NCBI GenBank assembly: GCA_963737285.1
Contig: CAVTRT010000003.1
Span: forward strand, 4,092,001-4,156,000
Source: Trebonia sp963737285
GTDB taxonomy: Bacteria; Actinomycetota; Actinomycetes; Streptosporangiales; Streptosporangiaceae
DNA: 64,000 nucleotides
Reading direction: 5' to 3'
The notes below the pieces were generated by a model. The model did not search any database. It saw nothing but the letters and a program-made list of their open reading frames with translations, and was not told the origin of the DNA. A program made the position numbers and the translations under genes. This document shows, piece by piece, positions 1 through 7,452 of this stretch; the stretch's first letter is position 1, and every line of letters starts with the position of its first letter.

Positions 1-211
1 GATCTGCCATTTCGTAAATGTTATGGATACTGCTGAATTTCCCATGACCCGCTGACAGTTGCGCACCGAAGCTTACAGCCTCCTTAAGAGGCTGATGGTC
101 GGCATGTCGTTTTGGACATTGCTCAGTAGGCTCACGTCCTGCACCCAGAAGTCCCGGCGGGCGGTTATCGCTTTCGCTCACCGGGTTCCACTCACTGGAA
201 AGGACACCAGC

Positions 212-1285
212 ATGAAGCTCGCTGACCTGCACGCGCCGCAGGCGCTTTCCGCGCCTATCAGACGGCGCCGCCGCGCGATCGCGATCACCGCCGGGGCACT
301 GATCGTGGCCGCGGCTCTCGCGGTGACCGGCTGCTCCGCTGGCGACCACGCCACCGATAACCTCGCGCTAGCCGGCGCTACCAGCAACTCCGCGAGGTTG
401 AGCAGCAACCTGGCGGGCAGCTACCAGGTCGTCACGCTCAACGACTCGCGTGATCTGACGTTCAACCAGCTGCTAGGCATAAACAACCAGGGCATCATCG
501 CCGGGTACTTCGGCTCCGGCGCCACCGGGCACCCGAACAAGGGATACGCGCTGGTCCCGCCCTTCGCGCAGAGCGACTTCCTCAACGAGAATTTCCCCGG
601 CTCGGCGCAGACCCAGGTCACCGGCCTTAATGACCACGGCGTCACCGTCGGGTTCTGGTCGACGCAGGACACCGCCAGCATGACGAACAACAATTTCGGC
701 TTCTACTGGCTGGACGGCAGATTCCACGACGTCAACTTCCCGGTAGACGACAACGCCCGCCCGCCGGTGAATCAGCTGCTCGGCGTCAACAACAACGGGA
801 TCGCGGTCGGCTTCTACACCAATAATGGCGGCCTCAACCGCGGCTACGAGTACGACATATGGACGCACCGGTTCACCCGGGTGGATGTCTCAGGGAACTT
901 CGATGGCACGGCCGGCCCGAGCCTCACCGCCGCCGCCATCAACAACGACGGTGCTGTCGCGGGCTTCTACAACAAGACCTCCACGCTGGTCGACGCATTC
1001 CTCAAGCTGCGTTCCGGCCAGTTCATCACGCTGGCATACCCGGGTGCCACGATGACCCAGGCGTTCGGCGTCAACGACTCCGACAAGGTCGTCGGCACCT
1101 ACACCACCGGGACCGGCAGCGCGGCCGTTACCCACGGCTTCATCTGGCACGCTGGCAAGTACGCCGGCGTGAACATAGGCGGCGCCAGCTCGACGGCGGT
1201 CAACGGCATCAACGACGAGGGTGACCTAGTTGGCTTCTACACCGACGCCAAGGGCAACACCGACGGCTTCCTCGCGCTGCCATAG
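212..1285 (+). CDS. HAF-repeat secreted lipoprotein
   Basis: A 357-residue exported protein. The start is ATG 212, preceded by GGAAAGGA at 198-205; the frame is open further upstream but without a comparable ribosome site. The N-terminus has a run of arginines (about residues 17-21), a hydrophobic stretch and a lipobox-like VTG-C with Cys41, so I infer a lipoprotein signal. The rest is at least six degenerate repeats of the form INNxGxxxGFY (for example INNQGIIAGYF, LNDHGVTVGFW, VNNNGIAVGFY, INDEGDLVGFY), typical of the HAF extracellular repeat family, which probably folds as a beta-propeller. No catalytic motif is visible and the function is unknown. It appears to be a single-gene unit. Confidence 0.75.
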   Translation: MKLADLHAPQALSAPIRRRRRAIAITAGALIVAAALAVTGCSAGDHATDNLALAGATSNSARLSSNLAGSYQVVTLNDSRDLTFNQLLGINNQGIIAGYFGSGATGHPNKGYALVPPFAQSDFLNENFPGSAQTQVTGLNDHGVTVGFWSTQDTASMTNNNFGFYWLDGRFHDVNFPVDDNARPPVNQLLGVNNNGIAVGFYTNNGGLNRGYEYDIWTHRFTRVDVSGNFDGTAGPSLTAAAINNDGAVAGFYNKTSTLVDAFLKLRSGQFITLAYPGATMTQAFGVNDSDKVVGTYTTGTGSAAVTHGFIWHAGKYAGVNIGGASSTAVNGINDEGDLVGFYTDAKGNTDGFLALP

Positions 1286-1306
1286 CAAGCACGGTCAGCC
1301 CGGCGC

Positions 1307-1894
1307 TCAGACCACCATGGGGCAGGCCTGGGCGCGGGCGGCGTCAGGGGCAACTAGCGCGACCGCGGCCACCAGGATGAGCAGTTCGGCCAGGCCCACA
1401 TTGATCAGGTGCGGGTCGTGCAGGTAGTCGGCAAGCGAGAAGATCCGGTACGCCCCGGCGTCGGCGGCCAGCAGGGTCAGGGCCAGCGACCATGTGCCCG
1501 ATGCGACCGCCTGGCGGGACCTGGCCTTCGGCACGCGCACCAGGCAGGCGAGGCTGACCAGGATGCAGTACAGCCCGGAAAAGTCCGGTATCCAGGCGGG
1601 GTTGCCGGTCGCCTGGACCGTCGTCAGCGGAACGGCCACCAGGACGTAGGTCGCGGGCAGCGCCACCAGCCAGGGCCAGCGCGGGGTCGGCGGAGCGTCC
1701 CGGTGGAACGCGGTCATGGCCAGGACTGGGGCAAGGTTGATCAGGGCCCAGAAGGCCCACGGCCCCAGGGACGACCCCCGGAAGGCGCCGGTGAGGTCGC
1801 CCTGCAGCAGCCAGGCCAGGTCGGGGATGATGGCCAGTGCCGCGATGGCCTGGGCGGTCCGGTGGTGCCCGAGGACCAGCGCCACGAAGCTCAC
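1307..1894 (-). CDS. Multi-pass membrane protein, possibly 5'-truncated
   Basis: A 195-residue hydrophobic protein with about six predicted membrane segments (for example the stretches beginning SFVALVLG, WAFWALIN, TYVLVAVP, LYCILVSL and LAELLILV). I do not recognise the family. The GTG start at 1894 has no convincing ribosome site. In the same frame the ORF runs back as WLRAWIV directly to a TAA that lies in the end of the palindromic repeat at 1913-1998. The true N-terminus may therefore have been lost when that repeat arrived. It converges on the HAF-repeat gene, with only 21 bp between the two stop codons. Confidence 0.6.
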   Translation of the reverse strand: MSFVALVLGHHRTAQAIAALAIIPDLAWLLQGDLTGAFRGSSLGPWAFWALINLAPVLAMTAFHRDAPPTPRWPWLVALPATYVLVAVPLTTVQATGNPAWIPDFSGLYCILVSLACLVRVPKARSRQAVASGTWSLALTLLAADAGAYRIFSLADYLHDPHLINVGLAELLILVAAVALVAPDAARAQACPMVV

Positions 1895-1912
1895 GATCCA
1901 GGCCCGCAGCCA

Positions 1913-1998
1913 TTATCCCGTATGGTTTTCCGGTTCGGTAAGGTTTTCCACGTTATAACGTGGAAAAGTCTTCGGGACCGGAAAAAGCTTCGAGATAA
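1913..1998 (-). repeat. Palindromic dispersed repeat, copy 1
   Basis: Two 43-bp arms meet at the centre CGTTATAACG (1951-1960). Read on the minus strand, the outer end is TTATCTCG-like and the inner arm carries TTTTCCGGTCCCGAAGAC. The same element recurs at 35721-35806 and, degenerate, at 42432-42505. Homology with copy 2 also covers the neighbouring ATCAAAC (to 2005). This copy lies in the opposite orientation to the other two and touches the start of the membrane-protein gene. It may be a MITE-like element or a hairpin RNA; it encodes nothing itself. Confidence 0.8.
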
Positions 1999-2281
1999 AT
2001 CAAACAGTCGCCAATAGTCGACCCTGGAAGCCGATGCGCGGTGAACGGAATGTGAGCGGCGTAGGGCCGGACGCCAGGCCATGCCGCGCCAGAAATCACG
2101 GCTCGCCGTTGCAGTACCAGTCGGCCGAGATGGTCGGCCGGCCGCACCCAGAATCCAGCGAGGCAGCGGTTTTTGGTGACGAGGGAAAACGAGGCATCCG
2201 GTGGTAAGCAAGAAGGCAGTCAAGGGCAAGGAAAAGGACGGCAGCGACCCTGGGAATGACGATCGACGCATTACTCGGCCT

Positions 2282-2836
2282 TTAGCGCTGGTGCGGAAGC
2301 GGGATCTGGTCCAGCGCGGCCAGGACCGCGTCGAGTCGGCCGTCGAGCGGCCCGCTCAGTTCAAGCAGTGGGATCTCTCCCCAGGCATCCAGCGGGTCGT
2401 CGTGGGCCAGTTCCAGCAGCGCGTCGTTCATCCGCGACCGGAGCCTGGGCATCTGCGCGGCTGGCAGGGCCTGCTCCGCCTGCGGGGTGATCGCCGTGAT
2501 GACCAGCAGGTCGAGACTCGCGAAAGCCGGCTGGAGCGCTGCGGCACCGGCCTCGCCCGAGGGGTCCGCGCCAGTCGCGGCCATGTAGGCGAGGTAGTCC
2601 AGCGGCGTCCGGTCGAACACAACCCGGGCAAGCGGCTGCGAGCTCAGGCTCCGTATCGAGCATGCCAGCATGGCCCGGTAATCCTCCAGCGATGGCGGGA
2701 ACCCGAACTCGTACCCCTCCTCCTCAAGCAGGTAGTACGGCTCGTCCACCGTCACGTGACCGGGCAGGCGCGCAGACAGCGCCTCGGCCAGCGTCGTCTT
2801 CCCGGTCCCGTGCGTCCCTGAGATCCCGATCCTCAT
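2282..2836 (-). CDS. Small P-loop AAA-type ATPase / kinase-like protein
   Basis: A 184-residue protein. The start ATG 2836 follows GGGAG at a good distance, and the protein begins MRIGISGTHGTGKTT with the Walker A motif GTHGTGKT at residues 7-14. A DEPYYLLEE segment near residue 35 and VVFDRTPLDYLAYM near residue 75 resemble the substrate or lid regions of nucleoside-monophosphate-kinase-like AAA_28 proteins that act on nucleotides or cofactors (NadR-like). The length and fold suit a small-molecule kinase, but no substrate can be assigned. It stands alone, flanked by non-coding DNA on both sides. Confidence 0.7.
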   Translation of the reverse strand: MRIGISGTHGTGKTTLAEALSARLPGHVTVDEPYYLLEEEGYEFGFPPSLEDYRAMLACSIRSLSSQPLARVVFDRTPLDYLAYMAATGADPSGEAGAAALQPAFASLDLLVITAITPQAEQALPAAQMPRLRSRMNDALLELAHDDPLDAWGEIPLLELSGPLDGRLDAVLAALDQIPLPHQR

Positions 2837-3320
2837 CTGGGGCTCCCGCCGTCGTGGAGGCTGCCGCAGCGATTTTAACGGCTGCCCCAGATCCCGCCGA
2901 CGGCTGCGAAGGTCCCCGCCTGCTGCCAGCGCAGCCGAGAGATGCGGTCTGGTCGCTATCGGCTGTCGTGCTGCGGGACGGCGGCGCCAAGCCGATGCCT
3001 GTCCCCCTTCCCGGGAACTGGAGACCGGCACCTTAGCCACGCCCGCCACCCAACAGCCCTGACAATTCCGGAGACTACGCCCCCGAAACCACAATTGGGC
3101 AGGGCCCCATACACCGCCTAACCAGGTAAAAAACGGCGACCGGAAAACTCGCTAGCGCTCCCCGACGACCTGCCCTGGCCGCGCTTCTCCCTGCACACAA
3201 TGAAATGGCCAGACAGCCGCGCCAATGATAGAATAAACATGCGAAATAACCGGCGGGCCACCCCAGTGTCGCGAGCACGGGGGTGGCCCCAGGAAGCACG
3301 TCACCTAACATGGAGGCGAA
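2837..3320. other. Intergenic stretch with shared upstream element
   Basis: This 484-bp stretch contains no convincing gene on either strand. It holds the 43-bp sequence at 3174-3216 that recurs at 38898-38940, and an AT-rich patch (3225-3250, GATAGAATAAACATG) that could be the promoter of the zinc-ribbon gene. A long minus-strand frame crossing it lacks codon bias and is a shadow. Confidence 0.5.
3174..3216 (+). repeat. 43-bp shared upstream element, copy A
   Basis: This 43-bp sequence (CCTGGCCGCG ... ATGGCCAGACAG) matches 38898-38940 at 37 of 43 positions. Both copies precede a plus-strand accessory gene by about 90-105 bp. It may be a promoter-associated element or an old insertion end; the function is unknown. 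Confidence 0.55.
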
Positions 3321-3767
3321 GTGTCCCTTCAGCCCATCTTTCCCCAATTCGCCGCAGCCTGCGCCGAGTTCGTCCGCACCGACGGATTTCCGCGCCCGTT
3401 CGCGGCACTTGACTGGTGCCCGCGCTGCGGGCAGCCAGACTGGGCCCACCAGGCCGGCAGCCAAGAGCGCCTGGCACGGCTCCACCACCTGGACCCCGAC
3501 GACATGTCCGACGCCCTCGCCTACCTCGCCGAGTACAGCCCCGCCACGCTCGACACCATCCTCCAGGTGATCGGGACGCCCACCCCTACCCCGGACAGCG
3601 ACCTCGACGAGGAGCCATTCTGCGCGACATGCAACGCCCCACTCGGCGTGTTCCCGGCAGACGGCCCGTACTACCGCCACTACCAGCAAGGCAAGGACGG
3701 CGACTCCCACAGGTACAGCGTCGACCACCCCACGGTCATCGGCTGGCGGCAGGCAACGAAGCCCTAG
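3321..3767 (+). CDS. Zinc-ribbon-like accessory protein
   Basis: A 148-residue protein starting at GTG 3321 after GGAGG (3312-3316). It has two CxxC knuckles: CPRCG near residue 33 and CATC near residue 101, which suggests one zinc ribbon formed by distant halves. Between them is an acidic helical stretch (LDPDDMSDALAYLAEY). I do not recognise the family; short proteins with this pattern are common in actinomycete accessory regions and phages. A strong hairpin at 3795-3828 follows and probably ends its transcript. Confidence 0.6.
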   Translation: MSLQPIFPQFAAACAEFVRTDGFPRPFAALDWCPRCGQPDWAHQAGSQERLARLHHLDPDDMSDALAYLAEYSPATLDTILQVIGTPTPTPDSDLDEEPFCATCNAPLGVFPADGPYYRHYQQGKDGDSHRYSVDHPTVIGWRQATKP

Positions 3768-3794
3768 CAATCCGGATCCTGCCTCTTGCAATGT

Positions 3795-3828
3795 GATGCC
3801 CTCACGCCCTGCTGAGCGTGAGGGCATC
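3795..3828. terminator. Hairpin terminator
   Basis: A perfect 13-bp inverted repeat (GATGCCCTCACGC / GCGTGAGGGCATC) with an 8-nt loop sits 28 bp after the zinc-ribbon gene. No U-tract follows, as is usual in actinomycetes. Confidence 0.7.
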
Positions 3829-3953
3829 GTGATGCTACGGAGCCAGGGAGGTTGCGACGGCGGCCCTGAAGATCCCGTTGCGCCTGCGGCGAGCAGGCCA
3901 GTCGCTTCGATATACCAAAACGGGCATATTTTTCCGGCACATATGATGCATCT

Positions 3954-4928
3954 GTGATACCTCGCCCTATAGACCTGCTGAACGGTCGGCTAAAGCTCAG
4001 GCACCTGGTGCTCGTAACGACCATTGCCGAGCAGGGCGGCGTCCTGCGAGCCGCCGAGCATCTCCACCTGGCGCAGCCAGCCGTTACGCGCGGGCTGCGG
4101 GAGGTGGAGGAGATTCTCGGGGTTGAGCTCTTCCAGCGCGGGCCGCGCGGCGTTACCCCCACCCTCTTCGGCGAGGCCTTCATCGACCACGCGCGCGCTG
4201 TGCAGGCGGAGCTGCGCCGGGCAGGCGCCCGGATCGCCGGCCTGGCAGGCGGGGAGACCGGAACCGTCACCGTCGGCACCCTCCTGGCCGCCACAAACGT
4301 GCTGCTGCCTCGCTCGATCGCCGCGCTCAAGGCCGAGCGCCCGGGCATCACGGTGATCGTCAAAGAGGGCACCTTCGACTCGCTCGTCCCCCGGCTGATC
4401 GACGGGGACACCGACCTGATCCTCGGCCGGCTCAACCCAATCGAGGATCGTCCGGGCCTCCACCAGATTCCCCTCTACAACGAACCTACCCTGCTGGTCG
4501 CCCGCGCCGGGCATCCCGCCGAGCGGGCCAGCACGCTGACGGAACTGCTCCACTACCCATGGATCCTTCCGCTCGAACAGACCTCCCTGAAGACCGAGCT
4601 GAAGCAGGTGTTCCACCGTCAGGGGCTGCCGCTGCCGGAGAACCGGGTCGAATGTACTTCCATCCTGACGGTCCGCTCCCTGCTCCTGGCAACCGACATG
4701 ATCGCTGCCCTTCCGGCGCTGCTCGTCAGGACCGACGACCGACTCGCGGAGCTGCCCGTGCCGCTCGCGTCCGTACGGCGCTCGGTCGGCGTGACGCTGC
4801 CCGAGGCCCGCACTCTCACCCCTGCGGCCGAGACCATGCTCGGTCACCTGCGCCACCAGGCGGAAACACTCCGGGGGGAACTGCCTGCCGATCCCCAACA
4901 GGCAAGTCACGACAGCGCCGCCTGCTGA
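3954..4928 (+). CDS. LysR-family transcriptional regulator
   Basis: A 324-residue LysR regulator with the family's usual length. The N-terminal winged helix (about residues 12-70) contains LRHLVLVTTIAEQGGVLRAA and QPAVTRGLREVEEILGVELF. The effector-binding part follows with VGTLLAATN and the terminal LRG helix. The GTG 3954 start has no clear ribosome site and may be leaderless, with ATATACC...GGGCATAT just upstream. A decayed second copy of its first 40 codons lies at 7265-7389, divergent from the nba-type operon, so this gene is the best candidate for that operon's regulator. This resembles the LysR-type NbaR of Pseudomonas, but the link is inferred from the remnant. Confidence 0.85.
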   Translation: MIPRPIDLLNGRLKLRHLVLVTTIAEQGGVLRAAEHLHLAQPAVTRGLREVEEILGVELFQRGPRGVTPTLFGEAFIDHARAVQAELRRAGARIAGLAGGETGTVTVGTLLAATNVLLPRSIAALKAERPGITVIVKEGTFDSLVPRLIDGDTDLILGRLNPIEDRPGLHQIPLYNEPTLLVARAGHPAERASTLTELLHYPWILPLEQTSLKTELKQVFHRQGLPLPENRVECTSILTVRSLLLATDMIAALPALLVRTDDRLAELPVPLASVRRSVGVTLPEARTLTPAAETMLGHLRHQAETLRGELPADPQQASHDSAAC

Positions 4929-4969
4929 TAGACATCAGCTCTGCCGGCCACGCGTCCGGACCAGCGGAA

Positions 4970-5110
4970 TCAGGGTAGGAGGCCAAGGCGACGAGCGGTG
5001 ACGACCGCTTCGATGCGTGAGTGGCTGCGCAGCTTGCGCATGGCGCTGCGCAGGTAGCTTTTCACGGTTTCCGTTCGCAGGCCGAGGTCGGTGGCCACAT
5101 GATTGTTGGT
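4970..5110 (-). pseudogene. LuxR-family regulator, C-terminal remnant
   Basis: Reading from 5110 to 4970 on the minus strand gives a 46-residue GerE-type helix-turn-helix tail: VATDLGLRTETVKSYLRSAM followed by RKLRSHSRIEAVVTARRLGLLP and a TGA. This is the standard recognition helix and C-terminus of LuxR/NarL regulators. A stop codon lies directly upstream (5111-5113) and the receiver or N-terminal part is absent, replaced by the start of the esterase pseudogene. It is therefore a fragment left by a deletion or rearrangement. Confidence 0.7.
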
Positions 5111-5136
5111 CTATCACCTTTATGTAGGTCTGACAG

Positions 5137-6002
5137 ATGACCAACCTGGTTCACACGCCCGCCGGAGTGCTGAGCGGCGTTTCCGCCGGCCCTGTCACGG
5201 CGTTTCTCGGCATCCCGTACGGCAGCGCCGAGCGATTCGCCGCGCCACGACCGGCCCCTGCCTGGGAGGGCGTGCGGAACGCCGGCCGTCCGGGGCCGGC
5301 GGTCCCGCAGCCCCCCTCCCGGCGCTGTCCACGCTCGCGCTGCTGGGCCATCCCGCCGGTCCCGGCCTCTTCCAGCAGGTCATCCTGCAGAGCACGCCGA
5401 CTGGGGTCCAGCCGTACAGCCCGCGCGAAGCAGCCAGCATCGGCCGACGTCTGCTGGAGGTTCTCGGCCTGCACCCCGACGAGGCGGAGCAATTGCGGTC
5501 CGTGCCGGTTCCCCGGCTGCTGGCCGCCCAGGGAGAACTCGCACGGCGCATGGCCGCGCCGCTCACGGTGACCCCGCCCTTCCAGCTGGTCGCCGACGAC
5601 GGCGTGCTTGCCGACCTGCTCGCCTACGTCCCCGATCTCATGCCCATGCTGATCGGAGCGACCCGCGACGAGGCCTGGGCGTTCTTCCCCGGCGCCCCGG
5701 CGGACCTGACCGGGCGGCTGTTCGGCGACGGCAGCCTGCGGCTAGCCCGGCAGGCCCATCCGGCGTTCGCCTTCCGGTTCGACTGGTCGCCTCCCGGCAG
5801 CTCCTTCGGCGCCTGCCACTGCATCGAGCTGCCGTTCGTGTTCGGCGACCTGGACGCCTGGCGTGCATCGCCGATGCTGGCCGGCGCCGACCCCGCCGAC
5901 CTGCGGCGGCTGACGGAAGAGGTGCAGCGAGCCTGGACGGGCTTCGTCCACAACGGTTCACCCGGCTGGCCATCGTTCCCGCACGTCAGGCACTTTGCCT
6001 AG
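5137..6002 (+). pseudogene. Type-B carboxylesterase with internal deletion
   Basis: The N-terminus (MTNLVHTPAGVLSGVSAGPV, then FLGIPYGSAERFAAPRPAP) is a type-B carboxylesterase start. Near 5312-5325 the frame jumps and coding resumes at LSTLALLGHPAGPGLFQQV, which normally directly follows the nucleophile elbow. The missing piece is roughly 125 residues by comparison with the intact esterase at 12400-13629 and includes the oxyanion HGG and the catalytic serine. The His segment (ACHCIELPFVFG) is still present. The product cannot be active. It lies between a LysR gene and LysR debris, so it may be a decayed second copy of the esterase found in the nba-type operon. Confidence 0.8.
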
Positions 6003-6135
6003 CCACCTTGGTCCTAGCTTCGGGGGTTTCCTCGAAGAGCTCACGGACTGCCAGCTCATCACACGGCAGCCCGCTCTTGCTTGTCGCTCTGGCCCATGGG
6101 TCGGCCATCAGGCGCTGTTCGAGTGAAGTGCTCAC
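5986..6135 (-). CDS. Small ORF downstream of ribokinase
   Basis: A 49-residue acidic frame (MSTSLEQRLMADPWARATSK..., ending VARQSA) starting at GTG 6135. The sequence TAAGGAG follows the ribokinase stop directly and lies about 12 nt before this GTG, so translation could be coupled. It overlaps the 3' end of the esterase pseudogene by 17 bp in antisense. I do not recognise it; it might be the N-terminal stub of a lost gene. Confidence 0.35.
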   Translation of the reverse strand: MSTSLEQRLMADPWARATSKSGLPCDELAVRELFEETPEARTKVARQSA

Positions 6136-6153
6136 GTAATTTGCATCTCCTTA

Positions 6154-7056
6154 TCAGATGGGAGCGGAAAGGTGGATTCGAGGCGTCGCGACCGCTTGAC
6201 TCGCAGCGCGTACCCCCGCACGGACGGCAGCCAACAGCGGAGCGTCATTGGCGATTGCCGCGGCTACCGTGCCGTTGAAGACATCACCTGCTCCTGTCGT
6301 GTTCACCGCCACCACCGGCGGGGCGGGACACAGGTGCGCCCCGGATGCGTCGTAGAGCAAAGCGCCCCTAGAGCCCACAGTGACCACGACGCCTCGCAAT
6401 CCGCCATCGAGCAGTTCGCGGACCTGTGCGGGTACGTTGGTCTCAATGTCGTCGGCGCCGAAGTCGACACCGATCAGTTCTCGGGCTTCGTGCAGATTCG
6501 GCGTCAGCACGGTGCTGGGGCCGTACGTCGCCGGGTCGAGAGCGCGAGCGGGTGCTGGGTTCACAACCAATGGCCAACCCTGGCTGGTTGCAATCCTGCA
6601 GGCGGCATCGACGACCGGCGAGGGTATTTCGAAGCTGACCAGCACGACAGGTGAGCCGTGCTCCGCAGCGACAGAACCCAGCGCCGCCTCGACGTCCTGC
6701 GTAGTGAGCTCAGAGTTCGCGCCGGGAGCAACCACGATCTGGTTGTCTCCCGACGCTTCCTCCACAGCGATCAGTGCGGTTCCGGTCTGCGTCTTTGCGG
6801 CTCGTCGCAGCCAACTCACGTCGACTCCAGCCTCACCCAGCGCGCGAAGGGCCCAGGTGCCTTCGGAGTCGTCGCCCACGGCAGCGACTAGAACCGTGTG
6901 CTGGCCTGCCTCGTGAGCGGCCAACGCCTGGTTCGCTCCCTTTCCCCCGAGGTCTCGGGACAGCCGGAGGCCGAGTACGGTCTCGCCTCGTTTCGGGAGC
7001 CGATCCGCGACAACGGTGAGGTCAACGTTTACGGACCCGACGACGACTACCGGCAC
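6154..7056 (-). CDS. rbsK: Ribokinase (PfkB family)
   Basis: A 300-residue sugar kinase that would phosphorylate ribose (or a related sugar or nucleoside) with ATP in the cytoplasm. PfkB signature 1 is seen as RDLGGKGANQALAAHEAG (about residues 34-51) and signature 2 as NTTGAGDVFNG, with the catalytic Asp, near residue 253. The length matches bacterial RbsK. The start is GTG 7056 with AGCGGAG upstream. A consensus-like promoter lies at 7201-7230. The leader between them holds the C-terminal remnant of an SDR gene. No transporter or RbsD lies nearby, so the substrate is not certain. Confidence 0.85.
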   Translation of the reverse strand: MPVVVVGSVNVDLTVVADRLPKRGETVLGLRLSRDLGGKGANQALAAHEAGQHTVLVAAVGDDSEGTWALRALGEAGVDVSWLRRAAKTQTGTALIAVEEASGDNQIVVAPGANSELTTQDVEAALGSVAAEHGSPVVLVSFEIPSPVVDAACRIATSQGWPLVVNPAPARALDPATYGPSTVLTPNLHEARELIGVDFGADDIETNVPAQVRELLDGGLRGVVVTVGSRGALLYDASGAHLCPAPPVVAVNTTGAGDVFNGTVAAAIANDAPLLAAVRAGVRAASQAVATPRIHLSAPI

Positions 7057-7071
7057 TGTCTCTGCTCCGCT

Positions 7072-7190
7072 CTACGCGACCTGGCTCACCGGGCGGAGCA
7101 CGATCTCGCCGAGATCAACGTGAGGGGGCAGCGTGATCACGCGCTTTACTACCTCGGCCACCTCGCCAGGCGTTAGCGACGGGACCTCGC
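7072..7190 (-). pseudogene. Short-chain dehydrogenase, C-terminal remnant
   Basis: The minus strand reads LTPGEVAEVVKRVITLPPHV then DLGEIVLRPVSQVA before TAG at 7072-7074. This is the highly conserved tail of YdfG-like NADP-dependent SDRs (the 'LxPEDVAEAV...LPPHVxxxEIxLRPxxQ' pattern). The frame hits a stop about 40 codons upstream and the Rossmann fold and YxxxK site are absent. The stub lies just ahead of ribokinase, so a deletion probably fused ribokinase to a new upstream region. Confidence 0.65.
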
Positions 7191-7200
7191 GTTGCGGAGG

Positions 7201-7230
7201 AGTCTAGGTCGCGCTCGGAGCGGTTGTCAA
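7201..7230 (-). promoter_or_regulatory. Sigma-70-type promoter for ribokinase
   Basis: On the minus strand, TTGACA (7230-7225) and TAGACT (7206-7201) are separated by 18 nt, close to the vegetative consensus and unusual in a GC-rich actinomycete. The expected start of transcription is near 7194, reading toward the SDR stub and ribokinase. Confidence 0.6.
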
Positions 7231-7264
7231 GGCACGTCAGAGCGGTGAAGCGCCACGGCGTTCA

Positions 7265-7389
7265 CGCTGGCCGCGCCAGGTGGAAGGTGCTAGGCGGCTC
7301 GCTGGACGCCGCCCTGCTCGGCATCGGTCGTTACGGGCACCAGGTGCCTGAGCTTCAGTCGGCTGTTCAGCAGGTCCAGGGCGAGGCAT
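7265..7389 (-). pseudogene. Degraded LysR N-terminus (second copy)
   Basis: The minus strand, from ATG 7389, reads CCTCGCCCT then GACCTGCTGAAC... and translates as DLLNSRLKLRHLVPVTTDAE QGGVQRAA, a stop, then HLPPGAA. The intact LysR gene at 3954 reads DLLNGRLKLRHLVLVTTIAE QGGVLRAA and EHLHLAQ at the same place. The copy has a 2-nt loss near its start, an in-frame stop where the intact copy has Glu, and fades out near 7265. It sits divergent from the aminomuconate operon, the classic position for a LysR regulator of that operon. Confidence 0.8.
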
Positions 7390-7403
7390 AACAGATCTGT
7401 TAT
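7388..7403. promoter_or_regulatory. Perfect palindrome, probable operator
   Basis: ATAACAGATCTGTTAT is a perfect 16-bp palindrome between the LysR remnant and the first gene of the aminomuconate operon. A -10-like TATTAGACT lies about 30 bp downstream (near 7430), so the palindrome would sit just upstream of the promoter. One half resembles CATCTGTGATAC at the start of the intact LysR gene. A regulator-binding role is inferred. Confidence 0.6.
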
Positions 7404-7452
7404 AGCTATGGCCGCTATCAGTATTAGACTCTTATGCCTGGCCCGCTACAGA

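Noticed and set aside
3075..3827. A 250-codon minus-strand ORF opposite the zinc-ribbon gene
   Set aside because: No ribosome site or domain; the plus-strand gene has a strong ribosome site and CxxC pairs.
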